DNA of 64,000 bases from Scatomonas sp963930955 (lineage in GTDB: Bacteria > Bacillota > Clostridia > Lachnospirales > Lachnospiraceae): contig OZ006967.1 of assembly GCA_963930955.1 (NCBI GenBank), forward strand, positions 62,001 to 126,000. The letters run 5' to 3'. Below, in pieces: positions 25,667 through 33,280 of the stretch. Position numbers and translations under genes: made by a program. Within the stretch, counting starts at the first letter, position 1. Every line of letters starts with the position of its first letter. The notes below the pieces were generated by a model. The model searched no databases and was not told where the DNA came from. It was given only the letters and a program-made list of their open reading frames with translations.

Positions 25667-26794
25667 TCAGTCTCTGTAGATCCTGGGGACCCGCTTGCTG
25701 ATCCCGCAGGCCATTTCGTAATTAAACCGGGCCGCCGGATCCGCCACTTCTTCCATAGTGATCCGGTTTTCCCCGTCCCGGCCAATAAGAGTTACCACAT
25801 CCTCTACCTGTACCTGCGGGATATGGCTTACATCCACCATCATCTGATCCATGCAGACCCGGCCCAGGATCGGGGCGTACTGCCCGTGGATCAGAACTCT
25901 TCCTTTATTGGAAAGCGCCCGGGGATATCCGTCCGCATAGCCTGCGGACACGGTAGCGATCCGGGTGCAGGGGCCTTCCGTAGTATAGGTGGCTCCATAG
26001 CTGACTCCCATTCCCGGCTTCACCTCCTGTACATGGATCACATGACTCTTCCAGGATAGGGCCGGTATCAGAGGCAGACGGTTCTTGTCCACTTCTTCAG
26101 AGGGATACAGTCCGTAGGTGATAATGCCGGAACGCACCATGTCAAAACGATAGTCGTCAAATTCCATGATCCCCGCGCTGTTGCAGATATGCTTAATGGG
26201 GATCTGCACACCCCGCTGTTCCAGCATCTTTGCCATCCTCTGGAATTTTCCCAGCTGCATGCCGCAGTAGGTCTTATCTTTCTGATCGGCGCAGGAAAAG
26301 TGGGTAAACATCCCCTCCAGTTCCAGCCCCGGCAGGCGGCTAAGCGCGGCGATCCGATCTGCCTCTTCCTCTGTAATATGAAACCCGATACGGGTCATGC
26401 CCGTATCCAGCGCTGCATGAACCCTGGTCCGGCAGCCGGCCTCCGCGGAAACCGCGGAAAGTTTTTCCGCCGTATCCAGGCTGTATAGAGTCTGGGTAAT
26501 CTGGTATTCCAGAAGTTCCCGGTACTGGGAGGGCGAAATATACCCCAGGACCAGAATCGGAAGCCGGATCCCCGCCTCCCGGAGTTCCACCGCTTCCTCC
26601 GCTGTAGCCACAGCAAAATAATCTGCCTGATCTTCCAGATACTTTCCCACCCGCAGGGCTCCGTGGCCATAGGCGTCCGCCTTGATCACCGCCAGCAGCT
26701 TTACGCCGGGTTTCAGTCTTTTCTTCACTTCCGCAATATTTTTCCCAATTGCCGAAAGGGATATTTCCGCGTAACATCTGAGATAATCGCTCAT
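25667..26794 (-). CDS. alr: Alanine racemase
   Basis: PLP enzyme making D-alanine for peptidoglycan. The PLP lysine lies in AVIKADAYGHGA; the fold-type III barrel continues to the C-terminal beta domain with MDQMMVDVS. There are 375 residues from the ATG at 26794, which follows AAGGAAG and aligns with the family; an in-frame ATG at 26836 sits in the upstream terminator region. It lies downstream of an Lrp-family regulator, but a hairpin between them partly separates transcription. Confidence 0.96.
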   Translation of the reverse strand: MSDYLRCYAEISLSAIGKNIAEVKKRLKPGVKLLAVIKADAYGHGALRVGKYLEDQADYFAVATAEEAVELREAGIRLPILVLGYISPSQYRELLEYQITQTLYSLDTAEKLSAVSAEAGCRTRVHAALDTGMTRIGFHITEEEADRIAALSRLPGLELEGMFTHFSCADQKDKTYCGMQLGKFQRMAKMLEQRGVQIPIKHICNSAGIMEFDDYRFDMVRSGIITYGLYPSEEVDKNRLPLIPALSWKSHVIHVQEVKPGMGVSYGATYTTEGPCTRIATVSAGYADGYPRALSNKGRVLIHGQYAPILGRVCMDQMMVDVSHIPQVQVEDVVTLIGRDGENRITMEEVADPAARFNYEMACGISKRVPRIYRD

Positions 26795-26825
26795 CTCTCT
26801 TCCTTCTTTCCCTACCTGTTTAAAA

Positions 26826-26845
26826 GGAAGCGGCAAGCCGCTTCC
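26826..26845 (-). terminator. Terminator of Lrp-family gene
   Basis: A 9-bp GC-rich stem (GGAAGCGGC and complement) with a 2-base loop, then TTTT on the minus strand, directly after the Lrp-family stop. Confidence 0.7.
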
Positions 26846-26849
26846 TCAT

Positions 26850-27311
26850 TTATTTTTCTTTTTCCGGTTTCCGGATGGCCGAATAAATATTTTTTACTGT
26901 TTTCAGCACCACATGGGTCCGGGTATCAGAAACCCCCTCCAGGCTCATGATCTCCCGGTGTACCTCCTCCAGTTCGTCAGAGGACCGGCAGGCGATTTTC
27001 AGCAGCAGGTCAAAATCTCCCGTCTGGTAGTAGCAGGAAACAATGGTGTCCATGTGACGGATCGCATCCGCGAACTGATCGAAATATCTGGGGTGTTCCA
27101 GACTTACCTCCATCAGAGCGGTCATGTCGTTCCCCGTGCGCTTTTCATCCACAATAATGGTGTATTCCTGGATCACACGGCTTTCCTCCAGCTTTCGAAG
27201 CCGCTCGATCACAGCCGATACTGACAAATGGATTTCCTTACTGATATTTGATGCTGTCTCCCGGGCATTTCTCTGCAGAATCTTCAAGATTTTATAATCG
27301 ATACTGTCCAT
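26850..27311 (-). CDS. Lrp/AsnC-family transcriptional regulator
   Basis: 153 residues. The N-terminal helix-turn-helix contains DYKILKILQRNARETASNIS and LSVSAVIERLRKLEESRVI. The C-terminal RAM/AsnC ligand-binding domain (about 65-150) includes VSCYYQTGDFDLLLKIACRS. Such proteins sense amino acids. The neighbours, alr and an amino-acid importer, are plausible targets but no operator was identified. Confidence 0.93.
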   Translation of the reverse strand: MDSIDYKILKILQRNARETASNISKEIHLSVSAVIERLRKLEESRVIQEYTIIVDEKRTGNDMTALMEVSLEHPRYFDQFADAIRHMDTIVSCYYQTGDFDLLLKIACRSSDELEEVHREIMSLEGVSDTRTHVVLKTVKNIYSAIRKPEKEK

Positions 27312-27406
27312 TTCCAGCTGTCCTCCTCTGAATTTCTCTGCTTCTTCCTTAAGTATAGCAAATTTTTTTCAGAAGTCCACAGCCAGCCCCGGATTTTTTT
27401 CAGTTT

Positions 27407-27436
27407 TTTTCCTCGGGGAAGATTCCCCGAGGAAAA
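27407..27436 (-). terminator. Terminator downstream of the DUF4203-like gene
   Basis: A perfect 14-bp stem TTTTCCTCGGGGAA with a 2-base loop, followed by a T-rich run on the minus strand. Confidence 0.85.
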
Positions 27437-27493
27437 CGGAAGTCTTTTCTGGTTCGGCTCCAGCCTCCGTGTACTCTGACGCTGCCTTCCCGC

Positions 27494-28093
27494 TTATCCC
27501 CGGGCAGTTTTTTTGGTGGTAAAAAACTGCACAGCCATGCCGGCCGCAGCCAGGGCGATGATGATTCCCCAGACCAGCATCCTGTTTCCGGCCAGGGTAT
27601 CAAACATCTGGCGCAGAGCATCCGCCGCGTTCACCGCGCCGGTAGCCGCTGTTACGGCAATGATACAGGGACGGGCAAATTTTACCGCCAGGATACCTGC
27701 CAGAATAAAGGCCAGCACACAGAGAACAATGGCCACTATACTCCAGACGTCTCCCTCCGGAAAAGAAATTTTATTGACCGCCGATGCCGCAATGCCTCCG
27801 CAGTAAATGAAAACTCCGATGAGATAAATCCGGAACGCCACAAAGGCCAGCAGCAATCCCGCCACGATTCCGATAATCGCCGGCAGATACGCTTCTCCGT
27901 CAATGAGGGCCCTGGCCACCAGAAAGCCCAGAACAAAGCCCACGAAGAAACCGATTATGGCGATCCATACCCGCAGCAATTTATATCCGAAAAAGCACTG
28001 CAGAACCGCGAACAGCAGGGTAAACGCCAGGATCACCTGGCCGATGCCTTCTGTTATATCATAAATGGAATGAATAATTTCTCCTATGTCCAT
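27494..28093 (-). CDS. Multispan membrane protein, TMEM198/DUF4203-like
   Basis: 199 residues with about seven predicted helices, rich in Gly, Ala, Ile and Val. ALLFAVLQCFFGYKLLRVWIAIIGFFVG near the N-terminus, in part, resembles the DUF4203 (TMEM198) family. No function is known. It lies 23 bp after nrdJ on the same strand and is followed by a terminator, so it may be co-transcribed with nrdJ. Confidence 0.65.
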   Translation of the reverse strand: MDIGEIIHSIYDITEGIGQVILAFTLLFAVLQCFFGYKLLRVWIAIIGFFVGFVLGFLVARALIDGEAYLPAIIGIVAGLLLAFVAFRIYLIGVFIYCGGIAASAVNKISFPEGDVWSIVAIVLCVLAFILAGILAVKFARPCIIAVTAATGAVNAADALRQMFDTLAGNRMLVWGIIIALAAAGMAVQFFTTKKTARG

Positions 28094-28116
28094 CGCTCAT
28101 CTCTCCTCTAAATTAC

Positions 28117-30390
28117 TTACAGACATTTGCTCCATCCGCAGCTCTTGCAGATATTGCAGCCGCCCTCGAAAATCAGCGGTTCTCCGCATTCCGGACAACA
28201 GACAGTGGTCTCTACCTTTTTTACAGCTTTCGGCTTCGGCGCTTTTGGGGGAACGTGTTTCTTCTTTTCTCCTCCGAAAAGCTCCTCCTGAACCTCCCGG
28301 TACATATCCATCAGGGCGTTGCCCACCGCCATGGGGCAGCAGCTTCCCTTGCTGGTATCCTTCCGGGTAGCTCTGCGGACAGAATAGGAGGGGCAGGAGC
28401 CGGTGGAGTTCAGCTGGTCGATAATGGTTTCAATATCGATGCCGCCTCTGGCGCTGATGGAAATCATACGGGAAAGCCCGATCATAAAGTTGTTGCAGCC
28501 TCCCGTAGATCCCTTGCTGAGATAGGTCTCCAGCAAGGCGCCGGTATAGGGATCAAAAAGCGCGATACAGTGGAGACTGCCGCATCCTGTAACCAGCTTC
28601 CGTTTTTTGCCGATGACGTCGTCGTTGATTACCACGATCTCGCCTCTGGCCAATCCCTCTCCGGCTGTGGGAGAATGTTTCTTTTCTTCCTGGCTTTCCG
28701 CGTTCAGGACCCCTACCCGCTTGCAGCCGTCCCGGAACAGAGTTACTCCCTTCAGCCCTTTCTCGTAGGCATAGAGATACAGGTTCTCTGTCTCTTCCAC
28801 GGTAAACTGGTTGGGCACGTTCACCGTGGAACTGATGGAGGCGTCAATGTGGGTCTGCCATACGGCCTGCATATCAATTCTCTGCCGGTAATCCAGGGTC
28901 ATGGCCGTCACAAAATAGTCCGGCAGCATGCTGTCGTCCGTCAGCTTGTGCTCCTTCATATAGGTCTCCACGATCTTGGTATATACTTTATAATACACAT
29001 CCGATCCGTGAAGGGATTCTGTTTTTCTTTCGTAATAGTTGGCGTAAACCGGCTCAATGCCTCCGGAAATTCCCAGCATGGTGGACAGGGTTCCTGTGGG
29101 GGCAATGGTCAGCAGCTGGGAATTCCGCAGACCGTACTTCTTTACCAGTTCCCGGGTAGCCTCGGTAGTATTGTACTGGAAGAAGGGAGTGCTCATAATC
29201 TCCTCTGTGTTGCAGCGGGGGAAGGCTCCCTTTTCCTTGGCCAGAGCCGCGGAAGCGGCAATGGCGGTATCCGCCATAACAAAACCGATCTTGTCGCAGA
29301 GCTCTACAGCCTCCTCCTCGCCATAAGTCAGTTCCATCTTCATCAGCATATCCGCCAGGCCCATAATTCCCAGACCGATCTGCTTCCATTCCTTTACGCT
29401 CTCGCGCTGCTCCTCCAGGGGATGCAAGGGAAGCCCCTCCTCCAGCACTTCATTCAGAGCTCTCACGCTTTCCCTGACACAGCTCTTAAAGCCTTCAATA
29501 TCAAAGGCAGCTTTAGATGTAAAGGGGTTCTGTACGAACCCGGAAAGGTTTATGCTTCCCAGCAGACAGCTGCCGCCTGCCGGCAGTGGCTCCTCCGCGC
29601 AGGGATTTACGCCGGCATAGGAAAATTCCCGGGTATTAGCCAGCAGATTCCAGCCGGAAATCCGATCCCAGAAAAGAGCGCCCGGCTCCCCATAGTCCCA
29701 GTTGGTCTCCGCAATGTGGTGAAAAAGCTCTTTGGCGTCAATCTCCTTTTCGATCTTTTCACCGGTGGCCTCCCGGACATAGTGGAGCAGAAAATTCTCC
29801 TGGTTTTTTACCGCCTCCATAAACTTCCTGCTGAGGCGCACGGAAAGATTGGCTTTGGTCACCTTGCTCAGATCCGTCTTCAGGTCGATAAATTCTTCCA
29901 CATCCGGATGCTCGCAGTCTATGGAAATCATCAGGGCTCCCCGCCGGCCGTTCTGGCCGATCAGGTTGGTCACCAGAGAATAAAGCTCCATAAAGGACAC
30001 TGCTCCGGTAGTCGCCTTGGCCGCGTTGTTGATACGGGCGCCCCTGGGACTTAAGCCGGAAATATCCACTCCGCAGCCTCCTCCGTAGCTGTAGGTGCGG
30101 GCCAGTTTCTTGGCGCATTCAAAAATACTTTCAATCTCATCTTTGGGCGGCTCGATTACATAGCAGTTGGACAGGGTGATCTTCCGTCCCTCGTATTCCA
30201 GTCCCCGGTTGGAAAGGATACGTCCTCCAAAAAGGAACTTTTTCTCCCGGATCAGCTGGGCGATTTTTTCATTTCCCCCGCTGATACGGGAAAGCCAGTG
30301 TTCAAAGCTCTCCCCTTCGTTGCAATATTTTTTCTTCCAGATATCACAGCCCAGCTGATTATCCTGGCCCAGCCATTCTTGTAATTCCAT
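28117..30390 (-). CDS. nrdJ: Adenosylcobalamin-dependent ribonucleotide reductase (class II)
   Basis: Reduces ribonucleotides to deoxyribonucleotides using coenzyme B12, independent of oxygen. In the 757 residues I see GGRILSNRG (substrate entry), GGGCGVDISGLSPRGA, NPCAEEPLPAGGSCLLGSIN with a barrel cysteine, and PTGTLSTM. The C-terminus carries the redox/zinc cluster CCPECG and CKSCGWSKC. Dependence on B12 fits an anaerobe that also uses corrinoid metabolism. It has its own promoter; no cobalamin riboswitch is seen. Confidence 0.93.
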   Translation of the reverse strand: MELQEWLGQDNQLGCDIWKKKYCNEGESFEHWLSRISGGNEKIAQLIREKKFLFGGRILSNRGLEYEGRKITLSNCYVIEPPKDEIESIFECAKKLARTYSYGGGCGVDISGLSPRGARINNAAKATTGAVSFMELYSLVTNLIGQNGRRGALMISIDCEHPDVEEFIDLKTDLSKVTKANLSVRLSRKFMEAVKNQENFLLHYVREATGEKIEKEIDAKELFHHIAETNWDYGEPGALFWDRISGWNLLANTREFSYAGVNPCAEEPLPAGGSCLLGSINLSGFVQNPFTSKAAFDIEGFKSCVRESVRALNEVLEEGLPLHPLEEQRESVKEWKQIGLGIMGLADMLMKMELTYGEEEAVELCDKIGFVMADTAIAASAALAKEKGAFPRCNTEEIMSTPFFQYNTTEATRELVKKYGLRNSQLLTIAPTGTLSTMLGISGGIEPVYANYYERKTESLHGSDVYYKVYTKIVETYMKEHKLTDDSMLPDYFVTAMTLDYRQRIDMQAVWQTHIDASISSTVNVPNQFTVEETENLYLYAYEKGLKGVTLFRDGCKRVGVLNAESQEEKKHSPTAGEGLARGEIVVINDDVIGKKRKLVTGCGSLHCIALFDPYTGALLETYLSKGSTGGCNNFMIGLSRMISISARGGIDIETIIDQLNSTGSCPSYSVRRATRKDTSKGSCCPMAVGNALMDMYREVQEELFGGEKKKHVPPKAPKPKAVKKVETTVCCPECGEPLIFEGGCNICKSCGWSKCL

Positions 30391-30438
30391 TCTCTTCTCC
30401 CATCTCTCTTGGTTTTCCAGATTTAGCGTACGGCTCTA

Positions 30439-30467
30439 ATCTTAACACAATATATAGCGCCTGACAA
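30439..30467 (-). promoter_or_regulatory. Promoter of nrdJ
   Basis: TTGTCA (30462-30467) and TAAGAT (30439-30444) with a 17-bp spacer on the minus strand. Confidence 0.55.
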
Positions 30468-30535
30468 GGTAAAATCTTGCCAAAATCTTCCCGGTATTTT
30501 CTCCCCTCTCTACAGCAGGGGGGCTACACAAAACC

Positions 30536-30564
30536 GGCGGCGGAAGTTTTTCTCTTCCGCCGCC
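30536..30564 (-). terminator. Terminator of ECF transporter gene
   Basis: A perfect 11-bp GC-rich stem (GGCGGCGGAAG and complement) with a 7-base loop and a GGTTTTG tail. Confidence 0.8.
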
Positions 30565-30619
30565 TGAATATCCGCAGACCGGGCGGGCCCCCGGCAAAGC
30601 TTCTATTTTCTTCCCCAGA

Positions 30620-31213
30620 TCAGTCTTTTTTCATGGCTTTGCTGACCGCCTTGCTGATGGCGCCGCCGGCCGCGCAGCTGGCCAGGGCCTCCACAATGCC
30701 GTTGACGCCCACCATCACCGCCAGGAAGCCAAAGACTCCCGCGCCGCCGCTCATCTCCTGGATGTAATCAGAGTTCCAGAAGAACGCCAGCAGGGCGCCC
30801 ATGAAAAACACCGTGTTCAGCACCGCCGCGGACAGCCCTCCCACAAAATAGGACACCGTTTTGGTCCGGTCCACCCGGTGGACGCCCTTGAAGATCATCC
30901 CCGCCAGATACCCCATGAGCAACCGGGTGGGTACGCACATAAAGAACGCGCCGAAGGGATTGATGTTGAACAGAGCGGTTCCGAAGGCATCCATGCCGAA
31001 ACACTGGGCAAAGCTTGTGATTCCGAAGACAAGACCCAGCAGAGCGCCTGCCTGAGGACTTATGATCATAGCACCCACAGCCACCGGAATGGACAGCAGG
31101 GAAAGGGACAGAGGGCCGATCTTCAGATAGCCCAGAGGGGTAAAGGACATGACCAGCAGCACCGCCGCCAGAATGGCGATCTGCACCATGGTTAAGGTTT
31201 TCTTATTTCTCAT
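30620..31213 (-). CDS. ECF transporter S component (vitamin-binding membrane subunit)
   Basis: 197 residues with about six helices. SFTPLGYLKIGPLSLSLLSIPV, in part, and GALLGLVFGITSF match S components of energy-coupling-factor importers, which bind a vitamin or precursor and pair with shared EcfA/A'/T modules encoded elsewhere. The arrangement is closest in feel to pantothenate or riboflavin types, but the ligand cannot be assigned. The 5' leader is unusually structured (31230-31380). A GGAGG site precedes the ATG. Confidence 0.85.
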   Translation of the reverse strand: MRNKKTLTMVQIAILAAVLLVMSFTPLGYLKIGPLSLSLLSIPVAVGAMIISPQAGALLGLVFGITSFAQCFGMDAFGTALFNINPFGAFFMCVPTRLLMGYLAGMIFKGVHRVDRTKTVSYFVGGLSAAVLNTVFFMGALLAFFWNSDYIQEMSGGAGVFGFLAVMVGVNGIVEALASCAAGGAISKAVSKAMKKD

Positions 31214-31229
31214 TTTTTCCTCCTGTTAT

Positions 31230-31380
31230 TATTCCCGCCCCGGCAGAAAGGCTCTTCCCTCCGCTTCGCGGGATACAATACATGTTTCCTGAAGTCCTTC
31301 GGAAACTCATGCCCGCGGGCAAACACTGGACCCGGCCCGCCGTAGTCCGCTCTGCCCTGAGTGTTCTTCTGTTCTTCAGG
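31230..31380 (-). ncRNA. Structured 5' leader, candidate riboswitch of unknown class
   Basis: The roughly 165-base leader of the ECF gene contains an outer stem pairing GGCAGA with TCTGCC (31242-31247 with 31351-31356). It encloses a hairpin GTTTCC-GAAG/CTTC-GGAAAC (31284-31306), a GCGGGC/GCCCGC stem (31315-31320 with 31335-31340), and a small CCGC/GCGG hairpin. I could not match it to TPP, FMN, THF, cobalamin or preQ1 consensus by eye. Placement before a vitamin importer is typical of riboswitches. Confidence 0.45.
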
Positions 31381-31387
31381 TATGTTA

Positions 31388-31416
31388 AAAATACATCAAA
31401 TCCGAAAATTTTACAA
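31388..31416 (-). promoter_or_regulatory. Possible promoter of ECF leader transcript
   Basis: TTGTAA (31411-31416) and TATTTT (31388-31393) with a 17-bp spacer lie just before the structured leader. Confidence 0.45.
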
Positions 31417-31455
31417 GTCTTTTCTCCCGTACATCCCCGGTTCCCGGAAACTTAG

Positions 31456-31486
31456 TTGACTTACCACCTGGTATAAGGGTTATAAT
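31456..31486 (+). promoter_or_regulatory. Promoter with 19-bp spacer and imperfect dyad, MerR-style
   Basis: TTGACT (31456-31461) and TATAAT (31481-31486) are separated by 19 bp, which contain TTACCACCTGGTATAA, an imperfect dyad. Overlong spacers with a central dyad are the hallmark of MerR-family activated promoters such as those of drug exporters. No MerR gene is in the window. Confidence 0.55.
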
Positions 31487-31527
31487 GAGAGCGGAAACGC
31501 ATTTGCGATAGAAAGGACGGGATTCTT

Positions 31528-33279
31528 TTGAAAGAAGTAAAACAGCTCCTCCCTTATCTGAAGCCCTGCGGCAGAGAATTTCTCCTGGCAGTGATTTTTG
31601 TCATAGCGGAAAGCGTCTTTGAACTTTTCATCCCCCTGGTCATGTCAAATATTATTGACGTAGGCGTAGCCAGCCGGGATATTCCCTATATTCTCCATCA
31701 GGGGATCCTGATGGCTGTCTGCGCCCTTCTGTCCCTGACCTGCGGTCTTCTTTATGCCCGCTGTGCCGCCCGGGCAGCTCTGGGCTTTGGAACCTGCATC
31801 CGGGAGGCGGAATACGAAAAACTCCAGAGTTTTTCCTTCTCCAATCTGGACCATTTTGAAACCTCTTCCCTGATCACCCGCATGACCACTGATATTACCG
31901 TTCTCCAGAATGCTGTAGTAGGCGGCCTGCGGCCCATGACCCGGGGGCCGGTCATGCTGGCCATGGGGCTGATCCTTGCCTTCTGCATGAACGCCAGACT
32001 GGCTCTGGTCTTTGTGGTCTGCGCCCCGGTCCTGGGTTTCGTCTTGTTCTTTATCGTCCGCAGAACCGCCCCTATGTACGGAAATCTGCAGAAATCTGTA
32101 GATAAGGTAAACAGCGTGGTACAGGAAAACCTGAACGCGATCCGGGCCGTAAAGGCCTACGTGCGGGGCAGCTACGAAGAAGAAAACTTCCGGAAAGCCA
32201 ACCAGGCTCTTATGGAAAACAGCCGGGATACCTTCCGCATCGCCGCCCTGAACCTGCCTGCCTTTCAGTTTGTCATGTACACGGCCACGATTCTTATCCT
32301 CTGGTTCGGAGGAAATTTCATCCACGCCGGTTCGCTGGAAGTGGGGGCCCTCACCGGATTTTTAAGCTACGTCATGCAGATCATCAATTCCCTGATGATG
32401 ATCTCCAATGTTTTCCTGCTTCTGACCCGTTCTCTGGCCAGCGTTACCCGGATCAGCGAAGTTTTTCAGGAAGTGCCGGAACTGGCGGATGTTCCGGAGG
32501 GCTTATCCCAGGTTCCGGACGGATCCGTAGAATTCCGGAATGTAGAATTTAAATACAGCGCAGGAGCCAGACGGCCGGCCCTCTCCAATATTAATCTAAA
32601 ATTTGCTTCCGGCCAGACCATCGGCATTATCGGCGGTACCGGCTCTTCCAAAAGCAGTCTGGTACAGCTGATCCCCAGGCTCTACGACGCCTCTTCCGGC
32701 CAGGTACTGGTAGGCGGCCGCGATGTGCGGGAATACCGTCTCCCGGTCCTCCGGGACGCTGTGGGCATCGTTCTGCAGAAAAACCTGCTCTTCTCCGGCA
32801 CGGTCCGGGAAAACCTCCAGTGGGGCAGCCCCCAGGCTTCCGATGAGGAGCTGTGGGCGGCCTGCCGGACTGCCTGCGCAGATGAATTTCTGGAGCAGCT
32901 TCCCGGGGGGCTGGACGCGGTTCTGGACCAGGGCGGACTGAACTTATCCGGAGGCCAGCGGCAGCGGCTCTGTATTGCCCGGACCCTTCTGAAACGGCCC
33001 AGGATCCTGATCTTCGATGATTCTACCAGCGCCGTAGATACGGCCACGGAGGCCCGGATTCAGAAAGGGCTGAAAGCCCTGCCGGAGATGACCAAGATCG
33101 TGATCGCTCAGAGGATCACCTCCGTGATGTATGCGGATCTGATCGTAATTCTGGAAGATGGCCGTGTCCACGCGGCCGGCACCCATGAAAGCCTGCTGCG
33201 GACTGACCCTATTTATCAGGAAATTTACGGCTCACAAATGCAGGCCTCCTTTGAGGCCCCCGGGAAAGGAGGCTTTTGA
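31528..33279 (+). CDS. ABC exporter subunit A (degenerate-site half of heterodimer)
   Basis: Half-size exporter of 583 residues: six-helix membrane domain (about 1-310) and nucleotide-binding domain. Walker A is GGTGSSKSS, with Ser replacing the usual Gly, signature LSGGQRQR, and Walker B ends FDDSTSAVD with Asp where the catalytic Glu is expected. This is the pattern of the non-hydrolysing site in heterodimeric exporters such as TM287/288 or BmrCD. The start is TTG, with AAAGGA upstream. It is followed one base later by its partner. Confidence 0.9.
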   Translation: MKEVKQLLPYLKPCGREFLLAVIFVIAESVFELFIPLVMSNIIDVGVASRDIPYILHQGILMAVCALLSLTCGLLYARCAARAALGFGTCIREAEYEKLQSFSFSNLDHFETSSLITRMTTDITVLQNAVVGGLRPMTRGPVMLAMGLILAFCMNARLALVFVVCAPVLGFVLFFIVRRTAPMYGNLQKSVDKVNSVVQENLNAIRAVKAYVRGSYEEENFRKANQALMENSRDTFRIAALNLPAFQFVMYTATILILWFGGNFIHAGSLEVGALTGFLSYVMQIINSLMMISNVFLLLTRSLASVTRISEVFQEVPELADVPEGLSQVPDGSVEFRNVEFKYSAGARRPALSNINLKFASGQTIGIIGGTGSSKSSLVQLIPRLYDASSGQVLVGGRDVREYRLPVLRDAVGIVLQKNLLFSGTVRENLQWGSPQASDEELWAACRTACADEFLEQLPGGLDAVLDQGGLNLSGGQRQRLCIARTLLKRPRILIFDDSTSAVDTATEARIQKGLKALPEMTKIVIAQRITSVMYADLIVILEDGRVHAAGTHESLLRTDPIYQEIYGSQMQASFEAPGKGGF

Positions 33280-33280
33280 T

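Noticed and set aside
31230..31380. THF or FMN riboswitch before the ECF gene
   Set aside because: An outer stem and hairpins exist, but the conserved core sequences of these classes were not found.
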